Below are positions 19,657-28,990 of a stretch of 64,000 nt of DNA, one piece after another (the stretch's first letter is position 1; the number at the start of each line of letters is the position of its first letter). Made by a program: the position numbers and the translations under genes. Where the stretch lies: NCBI GenBank assembly GCA_016715985.1, contig JADJXD010000001.1:930001-994000 (forward strand), given 5' to 3'. The notes under the pieces were generated by a model that saw only the letters and a list, made by a program, of their open reading frames with translations, ran no database searches and was not told the DNA's origin. The DNA is from Saprospiraceae bacterium (GTDB lineage Bacteria > Bacteroidota > Bacteroidia > Chitinophagales > Saprospiraceae).

Positions 19657-22600
19657 TTACTCGAATCTAATGTCCAGTGCCAATCCTCTGAGTTCGTGTA
19701 CAAGTACATTAAACGATTCAGGAATATTTGAATCAGGAATGTTATCACCTTTTACAATGGCTTCATAAGCTTTTGCACGTCCGATGATATCATCTGATTT
19801 AACTGTAAGCAACTCTCTCAGAATGTTGGCGGCTCCGTATGCTTCAAGTGCCCATACCTCCATTTCACCGAATCTCTGACCCCCGAACTGGGCTTTACCT
19901 CCCAAAGGTTGCTGCGTAATCAATGAATATGGCCCTATAGACCTTGCGTGCATCTTATCATCAACCATGTGAGATAATTTCAACATGTAGATAACACCAA
20001 CAGTCGCTTGCTGATGAAACTTATCGCCTGTTTCTCCATCATATAGATAAGTCTGACCATAAGCCGGTAATTCAGCTTTTTCAATGTATTGTTCAATCTC
20101 ATCCAGGCTGGCTCCATCAAATATAGGTGTGGCAAACTTCATATCCAACTTTTTACCTGCCCATCCAAGTACAGTCTCGAATATCTGACCCAGGTTCATC
20201 CTTGAAGGTACACCCAACGGATTCAATACGATATCAACTGGTGTACCATCTTCTAAGAATGGCATGTCTTCATCACGTACAATCCTGGATACAATACCTT
20301 TGTTACCATGTCTTCCGGCAAGCTTATCTCCCACCTTGAGTTTTCTCTTCTTAGCAAGATAAACTTTCGCCAATTTTAATACGCCTGCAGGAAGTTCATC
20401 ACCAATACTGATATTGAATTTTTCTCTTTTGTACCGACCAAGTTCTTCATTTACTTTAATAGAAAAGTTGTGAAGTAATCTGGCAATCAACTCATTTGTC
20501 TTTTTATCTTTTGTCCAGTTGGAGTAGTCCACATGAGAGTAATCCAACTCTTTTAAAGTTTTAGGACTGAATTTTGACCCTTTCGGCACCAATTCCTCAT
20601 TGTATATACTTCGTACACCTTCAGATATTTTACCATCCAGCATCATCATGAGTTTATCCACCAGAATAGTTTTCAACTCATTGATATTGATAGCATGTGT
20701 ATCTTCCAACTTACTCAGCAATTCTTTTTCCTGTACTTTCTGGAATTTATCCTTCTTGGCACGGGCAAACAACTGTTTGTCAATGATTACTCCCTGCGTA
20801 GATGGAGAAGCTTTTAGTGATGCATCTTTCACATCACCGGCTTTATCACCAAATATAGCTCTCAAAAGTTTTTCTTCAGGAGTAGGATCAGATTCACCTT
20901 TAGGCGTAATTTTACCTATCAGAATATCTCCTTCTTTCACCCAAGCTCCTACACGGATAATTCCGTTCTCGTCCAAGATCTTTGGTTGCTTCCTCACTGA
21001 CATTCGGAATGTCGTTTGTCAATTCTTCTTCACCTAATTTAGTGTCTCTTACATCAATTTCATAACTCTCAATATGTAAAGAAGTAAAGACATCCTCTTT
21101 CACAACACGCTCCGAAAGAACAATTGCATCTTCAAAATTATATCCTTTCCAAGGCATGAATGCGACCATCAGATTTTGACCTAAAGCCAGTTCACCTTTT
21201 TCCGTTGCATAACCATCGCACAGCAGACTTCCTTTTTTCACTCTCTGGCCTTTGCTTACGATTGGCTTCAGGTTAATACAAGATCCCTGATTGGTACGGA
21301 CAAATTTGGTAAGGTTATATTTCTTTACGTTGTCTTCAAATGAGACCAACTGCTCTTCGTCGCTTCTGTCATATCTGATCACAATTTCATTTGCATCCAC
21401 GTATTCCACAACTCCTTCCCCTTCTGCGTTTATAAGCATATTTGAATCCTCGGCAACTTTTGCTTCCAATCCGGTTCCTACTATAGGGGATTTAGGTCTG
21501 ACAAGTGGAAGTGCCTGACGTTGCATGTTTGACCCCATCAGGGCCCTGTTAGCATCGTCATTTTCCAGGAAAGGAATCAATGAAGCTGAAACACCTACAA
21601 TCTGGTTGGGTGCAATATCCATATATTCGATTTCCGATGGTGTTAACACCGGGAATTCGCCGTGTTCTCTTGACTTGATACGTTCGTTTACAAAAGCACC
21701 ACTTTCTGCAACAGGTGCATTGGCCTGAGCAATTCTCCTGTAATCTTCTGCTTCTGCTGACAAGTAAAGAATTTCACCGGATACGTCCACTTTACCATCT
21801 ACTACTTTTCTATATGGTGTCTCCAAGAACCCCATTTTGTTGACCTTTGCATGTACACATAAAGTGGAAATAAGTCCGATATTCGGTCCTTCCGGTGTCT
21901 CAATTGTGCATAAACGGCCATAATGTGAATAGTGAACGTCCCTAACCTCGAAACCTGCTCTTTCTCTCGAAAGACCTCCTGGTCCTAAAGCTGAAATTCT
22001 TCTTTTGTGTGTAATCTCTGAAAGTGGATTAGTTTGATCCAAAAACTGAGATAATTGACTGGTTCCAAAAAATGAATTGATTACAGAAGATAATGTTCTT
22101 GCATTGATCAGATCAATAGGTGTAAAAACTTCATTATCTCTGACGTTCATTCTTTCTCTGATCGTTCTGGTCATCCTTGCAAGACCTACTCCAAACTGTG
22201 CATATAGCTGCTCTCCAACTGTTCTTACTCTTCTGTTGGCAAGGTGATCAATATCATCCAGTTCTGCCTTTTGATTGACAAGACTCACCAGATATTTTAC
22301 GATAGAAATAATATCTTCTTTCGTCAGTACCAGCGTTTCTTTACTGATATCCAACTTCAATTTTCTGTTAATTTTATAACGACCTACCTCACCCAGATTA
22401 TATCTCTTATCTGAAAAGAATAGTTTGTCGATAATACCTCTTGCCGTTTCTTCATCGGGTGGATCTGTACCTCTTAACTGACGGTAGATTTGTGTTACCG
22501 CTTCCACTTCTGAAGAAGATGGATCCTTTTGAAGTGTATTATATATGATTGAATAATCTTCATCTAGATGTTCCTTCTGCAATATTATAGTATCCGTTTC

Positions 22601-23479
22601 TGCATCTTTGATGAGATCAATATTATCTTCATCCAAAACAACATCTCTTTCGAGAATTATTTCATTTCTTTCAATGGTAACGACTTCTCCCGTATCTTCA
22701 TCCACGAAATCTTCTGTCCATTTTCTTAAAACCCTTGCTGCCAATTTACGTCCAACAGCGGCCTTCAAAGAAGCTGCATCCGTTGTAATTTCTTCAGAAA
22801 GGTCAAAAAGATTAAGGATATCTTTATCGGAATCATAACCAATAGCTCTCAATAGAGTAGTTACCGGAAATTTTTTCTTTCTGTCAATGTAAGCATACAT
22901 TACGGAATTGATATCCGTAGCAAATTCCATCCATGCTCCTTTAAAAGGTATAACCCGGGCAGAAAATATTTTTGTTCCGTTCGGGTGATAAGTCTGACTG
23001 AAAAATACTCCGTGAGATCTGTGTAACTGAGAGACAACAACTCTTTCTGCACCATTGACCATAAAAGTACCTTTACTGGTCATGTACGGAATGTTCCCAA
23101 GAAATACATCCTGTACAATAGTTTGGAAATCAACATGTTCTTCATCGTTACAAGATAATCTGAGTTTTGCTTTCAGGGGAACACTATATGTTAAACCTCT
23201 CTGCATACACTCTTCGATAGAGTATCTCGGAGGGTCAATAAAATAGTCTAAAAATTCCAACACAAAAATATTTCTTGCGTCGGAAATAGGGAAATTTTCC
23301 TGAAAAACTTTATAAAGCCCTTCATTACCCCTGTTTTCCGGTGTAGTTTCCAATTGAAAAAATTCCTGAAATGATTTTATCTGAATTTCAAGAAGATCAG
23401 GATATTGGTTTGCTAATTTGATTTTGCCGAAATTGATTCTTGAGTTTCCAGCCATAGTTGCCAATCCGTTTGATGCCAT
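19657..23479 (-). CDS. rpoB: RNA polymerase beta subunit, interrupted by a one-base insertion
   Basis: The gene reads in two frames: residues from 23479 down to about 20975, then a different frame to 19657. The total length is 3 x 1274 + 1 bases, so one extra base restores a normal protein of about 1273 residues. The shift lies at 20973-20974: the expected KDLDENGIIRVG needs CTTGACGAG but the window has CTTGGACGAG. Both halves are fully conserved (GGLSRERAGFEVRDVHYSHYG and ETPEGPNIGLI in the first; KLAGRHGNKG and GGKAQFGGQRFGEMEVWALE in the second). Since rpoB is essential, sequencing error is the likeliest cause; true frameshifting is not supported by any slippery motif I can see. Confidence 0.95.
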
Positions 23480-23567
23480 ACTAATTATTTATTTAGCGCA
23501 ATACAGTAAGTAATAACTTACGTATTAAATTGTTCAACGATTAATAAAAAAACTCTTAATGACAATA

Positions 23568-23597
23568 GGCTTAACCGACCGATAGATCAGTTAAGCC
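23568..23597. promoter_or_regulatory. Inverted repeat in the rplL-rpoB spacer (possible attenuator)
   Basis: Arms GGCTTAAC and GTTAAGCC pair perfectly around a 14-base loop that itself holds a small GAT/ATC stem. No T run follows on the minus strand. Position matches the site where E. coli partially attenuates and cleaves the rplL-rpoB message; that parallel is inference. Confidence 0.4.
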
Positions 23598-23617
23598 AGA
23601 TGCCATTTATTTTCAGA

Positions 23618-23636
23618 CTTAATTTCTGAAATTAAG
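23618..23636. promoter_or_regulatory. Second inverted repeat in the rplL-rpoB spacer
   Basis: CTTAATTTC and GAAATTAAG flank a single central base, a perfect nine-base palindrome 20 bases after the rplL stop. It could act as a transcription pause or as a protein-binding site; AT-rich, so chance is possible. Confidence 0.3.
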
Positions 23637-23656
23637 CCCATGAGCCTTACATTGAA

Positions 23657-24037
23657 TTACTTTAATTCAACAGAAGCTCCTGCTCCTTCCAAAGTTGCCT
23701 TAATAGACTCAGCTTCTGCTTTAGAAGCACCAGCTTTTAATACTGATGGAGCAGCGTCAACTAAATCTTTAGCTTCTTTAAGACCTAAGTTTAAAATTGT
23801 TTTAACTTCTTTTACGATTGCAAGTTTGTTTGCGCCAGCTGAAGTCAAATGAATATCAAATTCAGTTTTTTCAACCGGTGCGTCTGCTGCTGGTCCAGCT
23901 GCAGGACCTGCTGCTACTGCTACCGCTGCTGCTGCAGGTTCGATACCATATTCGTCTTTAAGAATCTGAGCCAATTCACTTACCTCTTTAACTGTAAGGT
24001 TTACTAATTGCTCTGCGAATGCTTTTAAATCTGCCAT
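23657..24037 (-). CDS. rplL: 50S ribosomal protein L7/L12
   Basis: 126 residues. The N-terminal dimerisation helices (KAFAEQLVNLTVKEVSELAQ) are followed by an Ala/Gly/Pro hinge (about residues 35-53) and the conserved C-terminal domain with KTEFDIHLTSAG, KLAIVKEVK and LGLKEAKDLVDAAP, which recruits translation factors. It lies about 100 bases after rplJ in the standard order. Standard length. Confidence 0.97.
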   Translation of the reverse strand: MADLKAFAEQLVNLTVKEVSELAQILKDEYGIEPAAAAVAVAAGPAAGPAADAPVEKTEFDIHLTSAGANKLAIVKEVKTILNLGLKEAKDLVDAAPSVLKAGASKAEAESIKATLEGAGASVELK

Positions 24038-24134
24038 TTTATGTGCTTTTAATTATTTTAAAAAATTGTTATAAAATCTGTTAGAGTTGGAAGCTGTAAC
24101 ATTTTATAGCGCATCGGTAATTTTAATATTGTAA

Positions 24135-24662
24135 TCAGGAAGCTCTTTCTTCCAGCGTCTTTAACAAACCTGCAATAGTGGTTCCACCTGATTTAAGAGA
24201 TCCGATAACATTTTTGGCAGGTGATTGTAACATAAAGATTACATCTCCTATCAATTCATTTCTGGTCTTAAGTTTGGTCAGAACATCTAACTGGTCATCC
24301 CCAAAAAATACATCTGTATCTATGTATGCTGCTTTTAATAAAGGCTTTTCAGCTTTGCCTCTAAATTCTTTAATGATTGTTGCTGGCAACTTACCGTTAT
24401 CAGAAAATAGAATAGTACTTTGACCTTTGAATGCTTCAAAGATAGCAGGGTAATTTTTTTCAGCTGCCTGACTTTCCATTGCTTTAATAGCTAAGGCGTT
24501 TTTGACAACTTTAACTTCAATCCCCTTTTCAAAACAAATTCTCCTAAGCTGATTGATTTTTGCAACTGTAAGTGATGAAGAATCGGTAACATAAAAGTAT
24601 GAAGCGTTTTCAAACTTTTCTTTTAATTCTTCTATTAGTGTACTTTTATCTGTCTTTGTCAT
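24135..24662 (-). CDS. rplJ: 50S ribosomal protein L10
   Basis: 175 residues. It anchors L7/L12 dimers to the ribosome stalk. Visible features are the VTDSSSLTVAKINQLRR segment, EVKVVKNALA and the C-terminal helix IAGLLKTLEERAS that binds L7/L12. It begins 20 bases after rplA, leaving no room for an E. coli-type long L10 leader, so any autoregulation must act elsewhere. Confidence 0.95.
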   Translation of the reverse strand: MTKTDKSTLIEELKEKFENASYFYVTDSSSLTVAKINQLRRICFEKGIEVKVVKNALAIKAMESQAAEKNYPAIFEAFKGQSTILFSDNGKLPATIIKEFRGKAEKPLLKAAYIDTDVFFGDDQLDVLTKLKTRNELIGDVIFMLQSPAKNVIGSLKSGGTTIAGLLKTLEERAS

Positions 24663-24681
24663 TACTTTAATTTTTTAAGGC

Positions 24682-25374
24682 TTACTTAATAGATTTTGTG
24701 TCGATTGAAATGCCCGGACTCATGGTAGAAGCAACACTGATTGACTTCATGTATGTTCCTTTTGCAGTGGACGGTTTCATTCTTTCCAGTGTAGTAATCA
24801 GCTCGTGTGCGTTTTCCGTTAATTTTTCAGGAGAAAATGACACTCTACCAATTGGCGAATGTATTATTCCGTATTTATCCACTCTGAAAGAAATTTTACC
24901 TTTCTTCACATCTTCAACCGCATCACCAACATTTAAAGTAACTGTTCCTGTCTTAGGATTTGGCATTAAGCCTCTTGGTCCTAAAATTCTACCTATCTGG
25001 CCTACCTTTGCCATTACACTTGGCATTGCAATGATAACATCCACATCTGTCCAACCCTGACCAATTTTCGTAATGTATTCATCCAGACCAACATAATCAG
25101 CACCTGCTTTTTTTGCTTCTTCCTCCTTGTCAGGAGTACAAAGTACAAGTACTCTTTTCACTTTACCGGTACCATGTGGCAGTGTAACTGTACCTCTGAT
25201 AGCCTGGTCTGCTTTTCTTGGATCCACTCCTAAACGGACGTGAAGATCAACAGATGCATCAAATTTAGTTGTATTAACTTCTTTCACTAAACTCAGAGCA
25301 TCTTTCAGCGGATATAGCTTGGTGCTATCCACCAAGGCATTTACTGCCTTTCTTTTTTTACTTAATTTTGACAT
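24682..25374 (-). CDS. rplA: 50S ribosomal protein L1
   Basis: 230 residues from ATG at 25374 (MSKLSKKRK). A longer frame opens at 25404 but its first ten residues have no counterpart in L1, so the internal ATG was chosen. Typical motifs: VDLHVRLGVDPRKADQAIRG, VTLPHGTGK, GRILGPRGLMPNPKTGTVT and the VSFSPEKLTEN region. Follows rplK by 66 bases. Confidence 0.96.
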   Translation of the reverse strand: MSKLSKKRKAVNALVDSTKLYPLKDALSLVKEVNTTKFDASVDLHVRLGVDPRKADQAIRGTVTLPHGTGKVKRVLVLCTPDKEEEAKKAGADYVGLDEYITKIGQGWTDVDVIIAMPSVMAKVGQIGRILGPRGLMPNPKTGTVTLNVGDAVEDVKKGKISFRVDKYGIIHSPIGRVSFSPEKLTENAHELITTLERMKPSTAKGTYMKSISVASTMSPGISIDTKSIK

Positions 25375-25440
25375 ATTAAAATGTTTTGAGGTCCTATCGT
25401 TCAAGCCTAATATCCTGAACTCCCTAACCGGTTAAAAATA

Positions 25441-25905
25441 TTAATTCTCTACTACCTCAGCCTGCGTACCCCATGGTGCATCACCTGATACTGTAATTCC
25501 CATACTTCTCGCTGTGCCCGCAACCATTCTCATAGCTGACTCTACTGTAAAAGCATTTAAATCTTTCATTTTACTTTCAGCGATTCCTCTTACCTGATCC
25601 CAGGTAACAGATCCCACTTTATTTCGATTGGGTTGAGCTGAACCACTTTTAATTTTTGTAAGTTCCATCAACTGAATTGCAGCCGGTGGTGTTTTTATAA
25701 TGAAGTCAAAAGATTTATCCTTATAAACAGTTATCAGAACAGGTAAAATTTTACCATTCATTTCCTGTGTTTCAGCATTAAATCTTTTACAAAACTCCAT
25801 TATGTTCAAACCCTTGGAACCCAATGCAGGCCCAACAGGAGGAGCTGGATTTGCCATTCCACCTTTGACCTGAAGTTTTACATACGTTTGAATTTCCTTT
25901 GCCAT
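25441..25905 (-). CDS. rplK: 50S ribosomal protein L11
   Basis: 154 residues, slightly longer than the usual 141-147 because of the C-terminal tail (GTQAEVVEN). The N-terminal signature VKLQVKGGMANPAPPVGPAL and the 23S rRNA-binding C-terminal domain (SMGITVSGDAPWG) are intact. First of the four stalk-region ribosomal genes, 80 bases after nusG. Confidence 0.96.
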   Translation of the reverse strand: MAKEIQTYVKLQVKGGMANPAPPVGPALGSKGLNIMEFCKRFNAETQEMNGKILPVLITVYKDKSFDFIIKTPPAAIQLMELTKIKSGSAQPNRNKVGSVTWDQVRGIAESKMKDLNAFTVESAMRMVAGTARSMGITVSGDAPWGTQAEVVEN

Positions 25906-25985
25906 TTTATACTTTATTAATTTTGATGATCATCGGTCCCAGGGAAGCATCAAATCGTTGAATCTGATACCGATTTTAATTTTTA

Positions 25986-26534
25986 TTAAGATTGTTTTTC
26001 TACCTGCATATAATTTAACTCCACTTCTGTACCTCTCCCGAAAATTTTTACTATTACTTTCAGTTTTTTCTTTTCTTCGTTTACTTCTTTGACATCCCCT
26101 ATAAAATCATTAAATGGTCCGTCAATAATTTTTATACTTTCGCCTACAATAAAAGGCTCAATCATAGATGCTGTAACATCCTGTGAGTCATCCACTTTAC
26201 CCAACATACGGTTGGCTTCGGTTTGAGTCATCGGAATAGGATGGGACTTGCCCAAAAAGTGAATAACATTTGCAACATTACTGATGGTTTGAACCACTTC
26301 TCCGGAAAATTTTGAAGGTAAAGCTTCTACAAGGATGTATCCCGGAAGAATATTACGCTCCAAAATTACTTTTTTACCGTTCCGTATTTTATACACTTTT
26401 TCGGAAGGAACCAACACCTGTGTGACGATTTCTTCCCATTTATTTCGCTGAATTTCTAACTCTATCCTTTCCTTAATACTCTTTTCCTTGCCACTTACGA
26501 CTCTTAAAGAATACCATTTTTTATCATCAGACAT
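25986..26534 (-). CDS. nusG: Transcription elongation/termination factor NusG
   Basis: 182 residues. The NGN domain (KWYSLRVVSGKEKSIKERIE, NILPGYILVEA, VIHFLGKSHPIPMT) is followed by a KOW domain (GESIKIIDGPFNDFIGDVKEV). It binds RNA polymerase and couples to Rho or the ribosome. The gene begins 18 bases after secE and shares its transcript. Confidence 0.95.
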   Translation of the reverse strand: MSDDKKWYSLRVVSGKEKSIKERIELEIQRNKWEEIVTQVLVPSEKVYKIRNGKKVILERNILPGYILVEALPSKFSGEVVQTISNVANVIHFLGKSHPIPMTQTEANRMLGKVDDSQDVTASMIEPFIVGESIKIIDGPFNDFIGDVKEVNEEKKKLKVIVKIFGRGTEVELNYMQVEKQS

Positions 26535-26552
26535 TTAGATGCATTTATGTTA

Positions 26553-26741
26553 TTACAAACTGTAAATAGCAGTCAACGAACTCTTGGATATAAAATCAAA
26601 CAGAGCAATGACCAAAGATATTAGGACGGATGCAACTATAACTAATTTTGCACTGCTGAAAAGTTCGGGCCAGGTAGGCCATGTTACGTGATTGATTAGT
26701 TCATCGTAGCTCTCTTTTAAATATAGTCTGATATTATCCAT
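26553..26741 (-). CDS. secE: Preprotein translocase subunit SecE
   Basis: 62 residues: one amphipathic helix (LKESYDELINHVTWPTWPEL) and one membrane segment (about 29-50), the short form of SecE found outside enterobacteria. It clamps SecY in the SecYEG channel. The position between tRNA-Trp and nusG is the usual one. Confidence 0.93.
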   Translation of the reverse strand: MDNIRLYLKESYDELINHVTWPTWPELFSSAKLVIVASVLISLVIALFDFISKSSLTAIYSL

Positions 26742-26778
26742 TTTAAAATTTTACTATTCATCAAGAAAAACATATGAG

Positions 26779-26851
26779 CAGGGGAGACAGGTCTCGAACC
26801 TGCAACCTACGGTTTTGGAGACCGCCACTCTACCAATTGAGCTACTCCCCT
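26779..26851 (-). tRNA. tRNA-Trp (CCA)
   Basis: Acceptor stem AGGGGAG/CTCCCCT, D loop AGCTCAATTGGTAGAG, anticodon loop CTCCAAA with anticodon CCA, T loop GGTTCGAGACC. The 3' CCA is not encoded. It lies between tuf and secE, a common Bacteroidota arrangement. Confidence 0.95.
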
Positions 26852-26894
26852 AACACTTGGATTTATATTTCAAAATCCTACTTCTATCAAAAGC

Positions 26895-26928
26895 GAAAAT
26901 TAAGCACTCGTAAGAATGCTTAATTTTC
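26895..26928 (-). promoter_or_regulatory. Hairpin between tuf and tRNA-Trp
   Basis: A perfect 12-base stem (26895-26906 with 26917-26928; arms GAAAATTAAGCA and TGCTTAATTTTC) with a ten-base loop, 32 bases after the tuf stop. On the minus strand it is followed by GCTTTTG, only a weak T run, so it may be a leaky terminator or an RNase processing site separating the abundant tuf message from the downstream part. Confidence 0.55.
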
Positions 26929-26959
26929 ACTAATATTTATATTCTACCTTCGAGAAATA

Positions 26960-28156
26960 TTAAGAAAGTATCTCAGTCACCTGACCCGCACCTACTGTTC
27001 TACCACCTTCTCTGATCGCAAATCTCAAACCTTTCTCCATTGCGATAGGGCTTATCAATTTAACTTCCAAAGAAACGTTATCACCAGGCATTACCATTTC
27101 TACTCCATCAGGTAATTTCACATCACCTGTAACGTCAGTTGTTCTGAAGTAAAACTGTGGTCGGTATCCGTTGAAGAATGGCGTATGACGTCCACCTTCA
27201 TCTTTACCAAGTACATATATCTCACATTTGAAGTTTGCATGCGGCTTAACAGAACCTGGCTTGATAATAACCATACCTCTTCTGATTGCATCTTTTTCTA
27301 TACCTCTCAACAAGATACCTGCATTATCACCTGCTTCCCCTCTCTCAAGAATTTTTCTAAACATCTCAACACCTGTTACCGTAGAGTTCAAAGGCTTATC
27401 ACCAGCCTTCATCATACCAACGATTTCAACAGGATCTCCCGTGTTAATTACACCTCTTTCAATTCTACCAGTTGCAACAGTACCTCTACCTGTAATAGAG
27501 AACACGTCTTCAATAGGCATAAGGAATGGCTTATCTACATCTCTCACCGGCTCAGGAATCTGTGCATCCACAGCGTCCATCAAGTCAAGAATCTTTTGTT
27601 TTGCTCCGGCATCTCCTTCAAGAGCTTTCAATGCAGAACCTTGAATAATTGCAGCATTATCACCGTCAAATTCGTATTGATCTAAAAGTTCTCTTAATTC
27701 CATCTCCACTAATTCCAACATTTCAGGATCGTCAACCAAGTCAACTTTATTCATGAAAACTACAACTTTAGGAACACCAACCTGTCTTGCAAGAAGGATG
27801 TGTTCTCTTGTTTGTGGCATCGGTCCGTCTGTAGCAGCACACACTAATATTGCACCATCCATCTGAGCAGCACCCGTAACCATGTTTTTCACATAATCCG
27901 CGTGACCAGGACAGTCAACGTGAGCATAATGTCTGTTTTCAGTCTCGTACTCAACGTGAGCAGTGTTGATCGTGATACCTCTTTCTTTTTCTTCCGGAGC
28001 AGCATCGATAGAGTCATAATCTTTCTTCTCTGCGAAGCCTTTCTCTGAAAGTACGTAAGTAATAGCGGCAGTTAAAGTGGTTTTACCGTGATCCACGTGA
28101 CCAATTGTACCGATATTTACGTGTGGTTTGTTTCTTACAAATGTTGATTTTGCCAT
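26960..28156 (-). CDS. tuf: Elongation factor Tu
   Basis: 398 residues. GTP-binding motifs: G1 GHVDHGKTT (residues 19-27), G3 DCPGHADYV and G4 NKVD. Domains 2 and 3 are intact (SITGRGTVATGRIERG; RGITINTAHVEYE in the switch region; FRTTDVTGDV near the C-terminus). It delivers aminoacyl-tRNA to the ribosome. Preceded by four tRNAs and followed by tRNA-Trp and secE. Confidence 0.98.
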   Translation of the reverse strand: MAKSTFVRNKPHVNIGTIGHVDHGKTTLTAAITYVLSEKGFAEKKDYDSIDAAPEEKERGITINTAHVEYETENRHYAHVDCPGHADYVKNMVTGAAQMDGAILVCAATDGPMPQTREHILLARQVGVPKVVVFMNKVDLVDDPEMLELVEMELRELLDQYEFDGDNAAIIQGSALKALEGDAGAKQKILDLMDAVDAQIPEPVRDVDKPFLMPIEDVFSITGRGTVATGRIERGVINTGDPVEIVGMMKAGDKPLNSTVTGVEMFRKILERGEAGDNAGILLRGIEKDAIRRGMVIIKPGSVKPHANFKCEIYVLGKDEGGRHTPFFNGYRPQFYFRTTDVTGDVKLPDGVEMVMPGDNVSLEVKLISPIAMEKGLRFAIREGGRTVGAGQVTEILS

Positions 28157-28210
28157 CAGTTAATAAATTTTCTGAACTTTAATTAATTAGTAATGAATGA
28201 AATACTACTG

Positions 28211-28282
<72 letters not shown>

Positions 28283-28321
28283 CTATACTTTTGGTTAGCT
28301 CACAGGTATATTTTAAAACAG

Positions 28322-28394
28322 AGCGGAAGACGAGACTCGAACTCGCGACCCTCAGCTTGGAAGGCTGATGCTCTACCAACTGAGCTACTTCCGC
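28322..28394 (-). tRNA. tRNA-Gly (TCC)
   Basis: Acceptor GCGGAAG/CTTCCGC, anticodon stem TCAGC/GCTGA with loop CTTCCAA (anticodon TCC), T loop AGTTCGAGTCT. Third in the four-tRNA cluster. CCA not encoded. Confidence 0.95.
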
Positions 28395-28416
28395 ATAATA
28401 AAACCCAATTTATTAG

Positions 28417-28499
28417 TGGGGGTGATAGGATTCGAACCTATTCAGTCAGAAACACCAGATTTACAGTCTGGCCCGGCTCTCCTACTCCGGCGCACCCCC
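28417..28499 (-). tRNA. tRNA-Tyr (GTA)
   Basis: Acceptor GGGGGTG/CACCCCC, anticodon stem CCAGA/TCTGG with loop CTGTAAA (anticodon GTA), a long class II variable arm and T loop GGTTCGAATCC. 83 bases, as expected for a class II tRNA. Confidence 0.95.
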
Positions 28500-28508
28500 T
28501 CTGAACAG

Positions 28509-28582
28509 AGCCAGTGGAGGGATTCGAACCCCCGACCCGCTGATTACAAATCAGCTGCTCTGGCCAACTGAGCTACACTGGC
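28509..28582 (-). tRNA. tRNA-Thr (TGT)
   Basis: Acceptor GCCAGTG/CACTGGC, anticodon stem GCTGA/TCAGC with loop TTTGTAA (anticodon TGT), T loop GGTTCGAATCC. First gene of the superoperon. Confidence 0.95.
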
Positions 28583-28641
28583 ATCTTAAGTTTTACGTCT
28601 ATTTTTTCAATATGCAAAAGGATCTTTTTCCAAAAGCGTTG

Positions 28642-28672
28642 CAAAAATATGCTTTTCCTCAAATATACGAAA
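28642..28672 (-). promoter_or_regulatory. Candidate promoter of the tRNA-tuf-rpoBC superoperon
   Basis: On the minus strand TATTTTTG (complement of 28642-28649) fits TAnnTTTG; TTTC lies 19 bases upstream as a 3 of 4 match to TTTG. A second -7-like box, TATATTTG, is at 28660-28667. The first tRNA would begin about 50 bases after the start of transcription. Confidence 0.4.
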
Positions 28673-28689
28673 ACTTTAATCAAAAAAAA

Positions 28690-28990
28690 TATAAATTATT
28701 TTGAATTACGGTGTTTATGGCCTTATATTCGATCCTTTTATGCCCTAAAGAAGGTTTGATTACATTTAACTACCTGAATTAAGGGATGTTTTGGTTAGAT
28801 ATTTAAAGAGGCGGAAGTTTGTAAGATACTTATTTAGTTATAAAAGTAAAGACACATGTTGCATTTTTCATGCATTAAACAGACTGAAACTTGCGCCAGC
28901 AGAGACATGTTCATCAAACCATTTTACAAAAAGTAATCATTTCAGAAAACTCTTTTCCGACAACCTCTTAAAAATCTTCCTATGTATGAC
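28690..28990. other. Intergenic region between the superoperon and the photolyase-like gene
   Basis: About 300 bases with no supported gene. A plus-strand frame at 28791-29081 exists but runs into the photolyase gene antisense and has Cys/Phe-rich, non-coding-like composition. No clear terminator for the photolyase-like gene was found here. Confidence 0.4.

Noticed and set aside
20912..21003. Programmed frameshifting in rpoB
   Set aside because: No slippery heptamer or downstream pseudoknot is evident, and other one-base indels in the window favour sequencing error.
25375..25404. Extended start of rplA at 25404
   Set aside because: The ten extra residues are absent from L1 proteins; MSKLSKKRK is the usual beginning.
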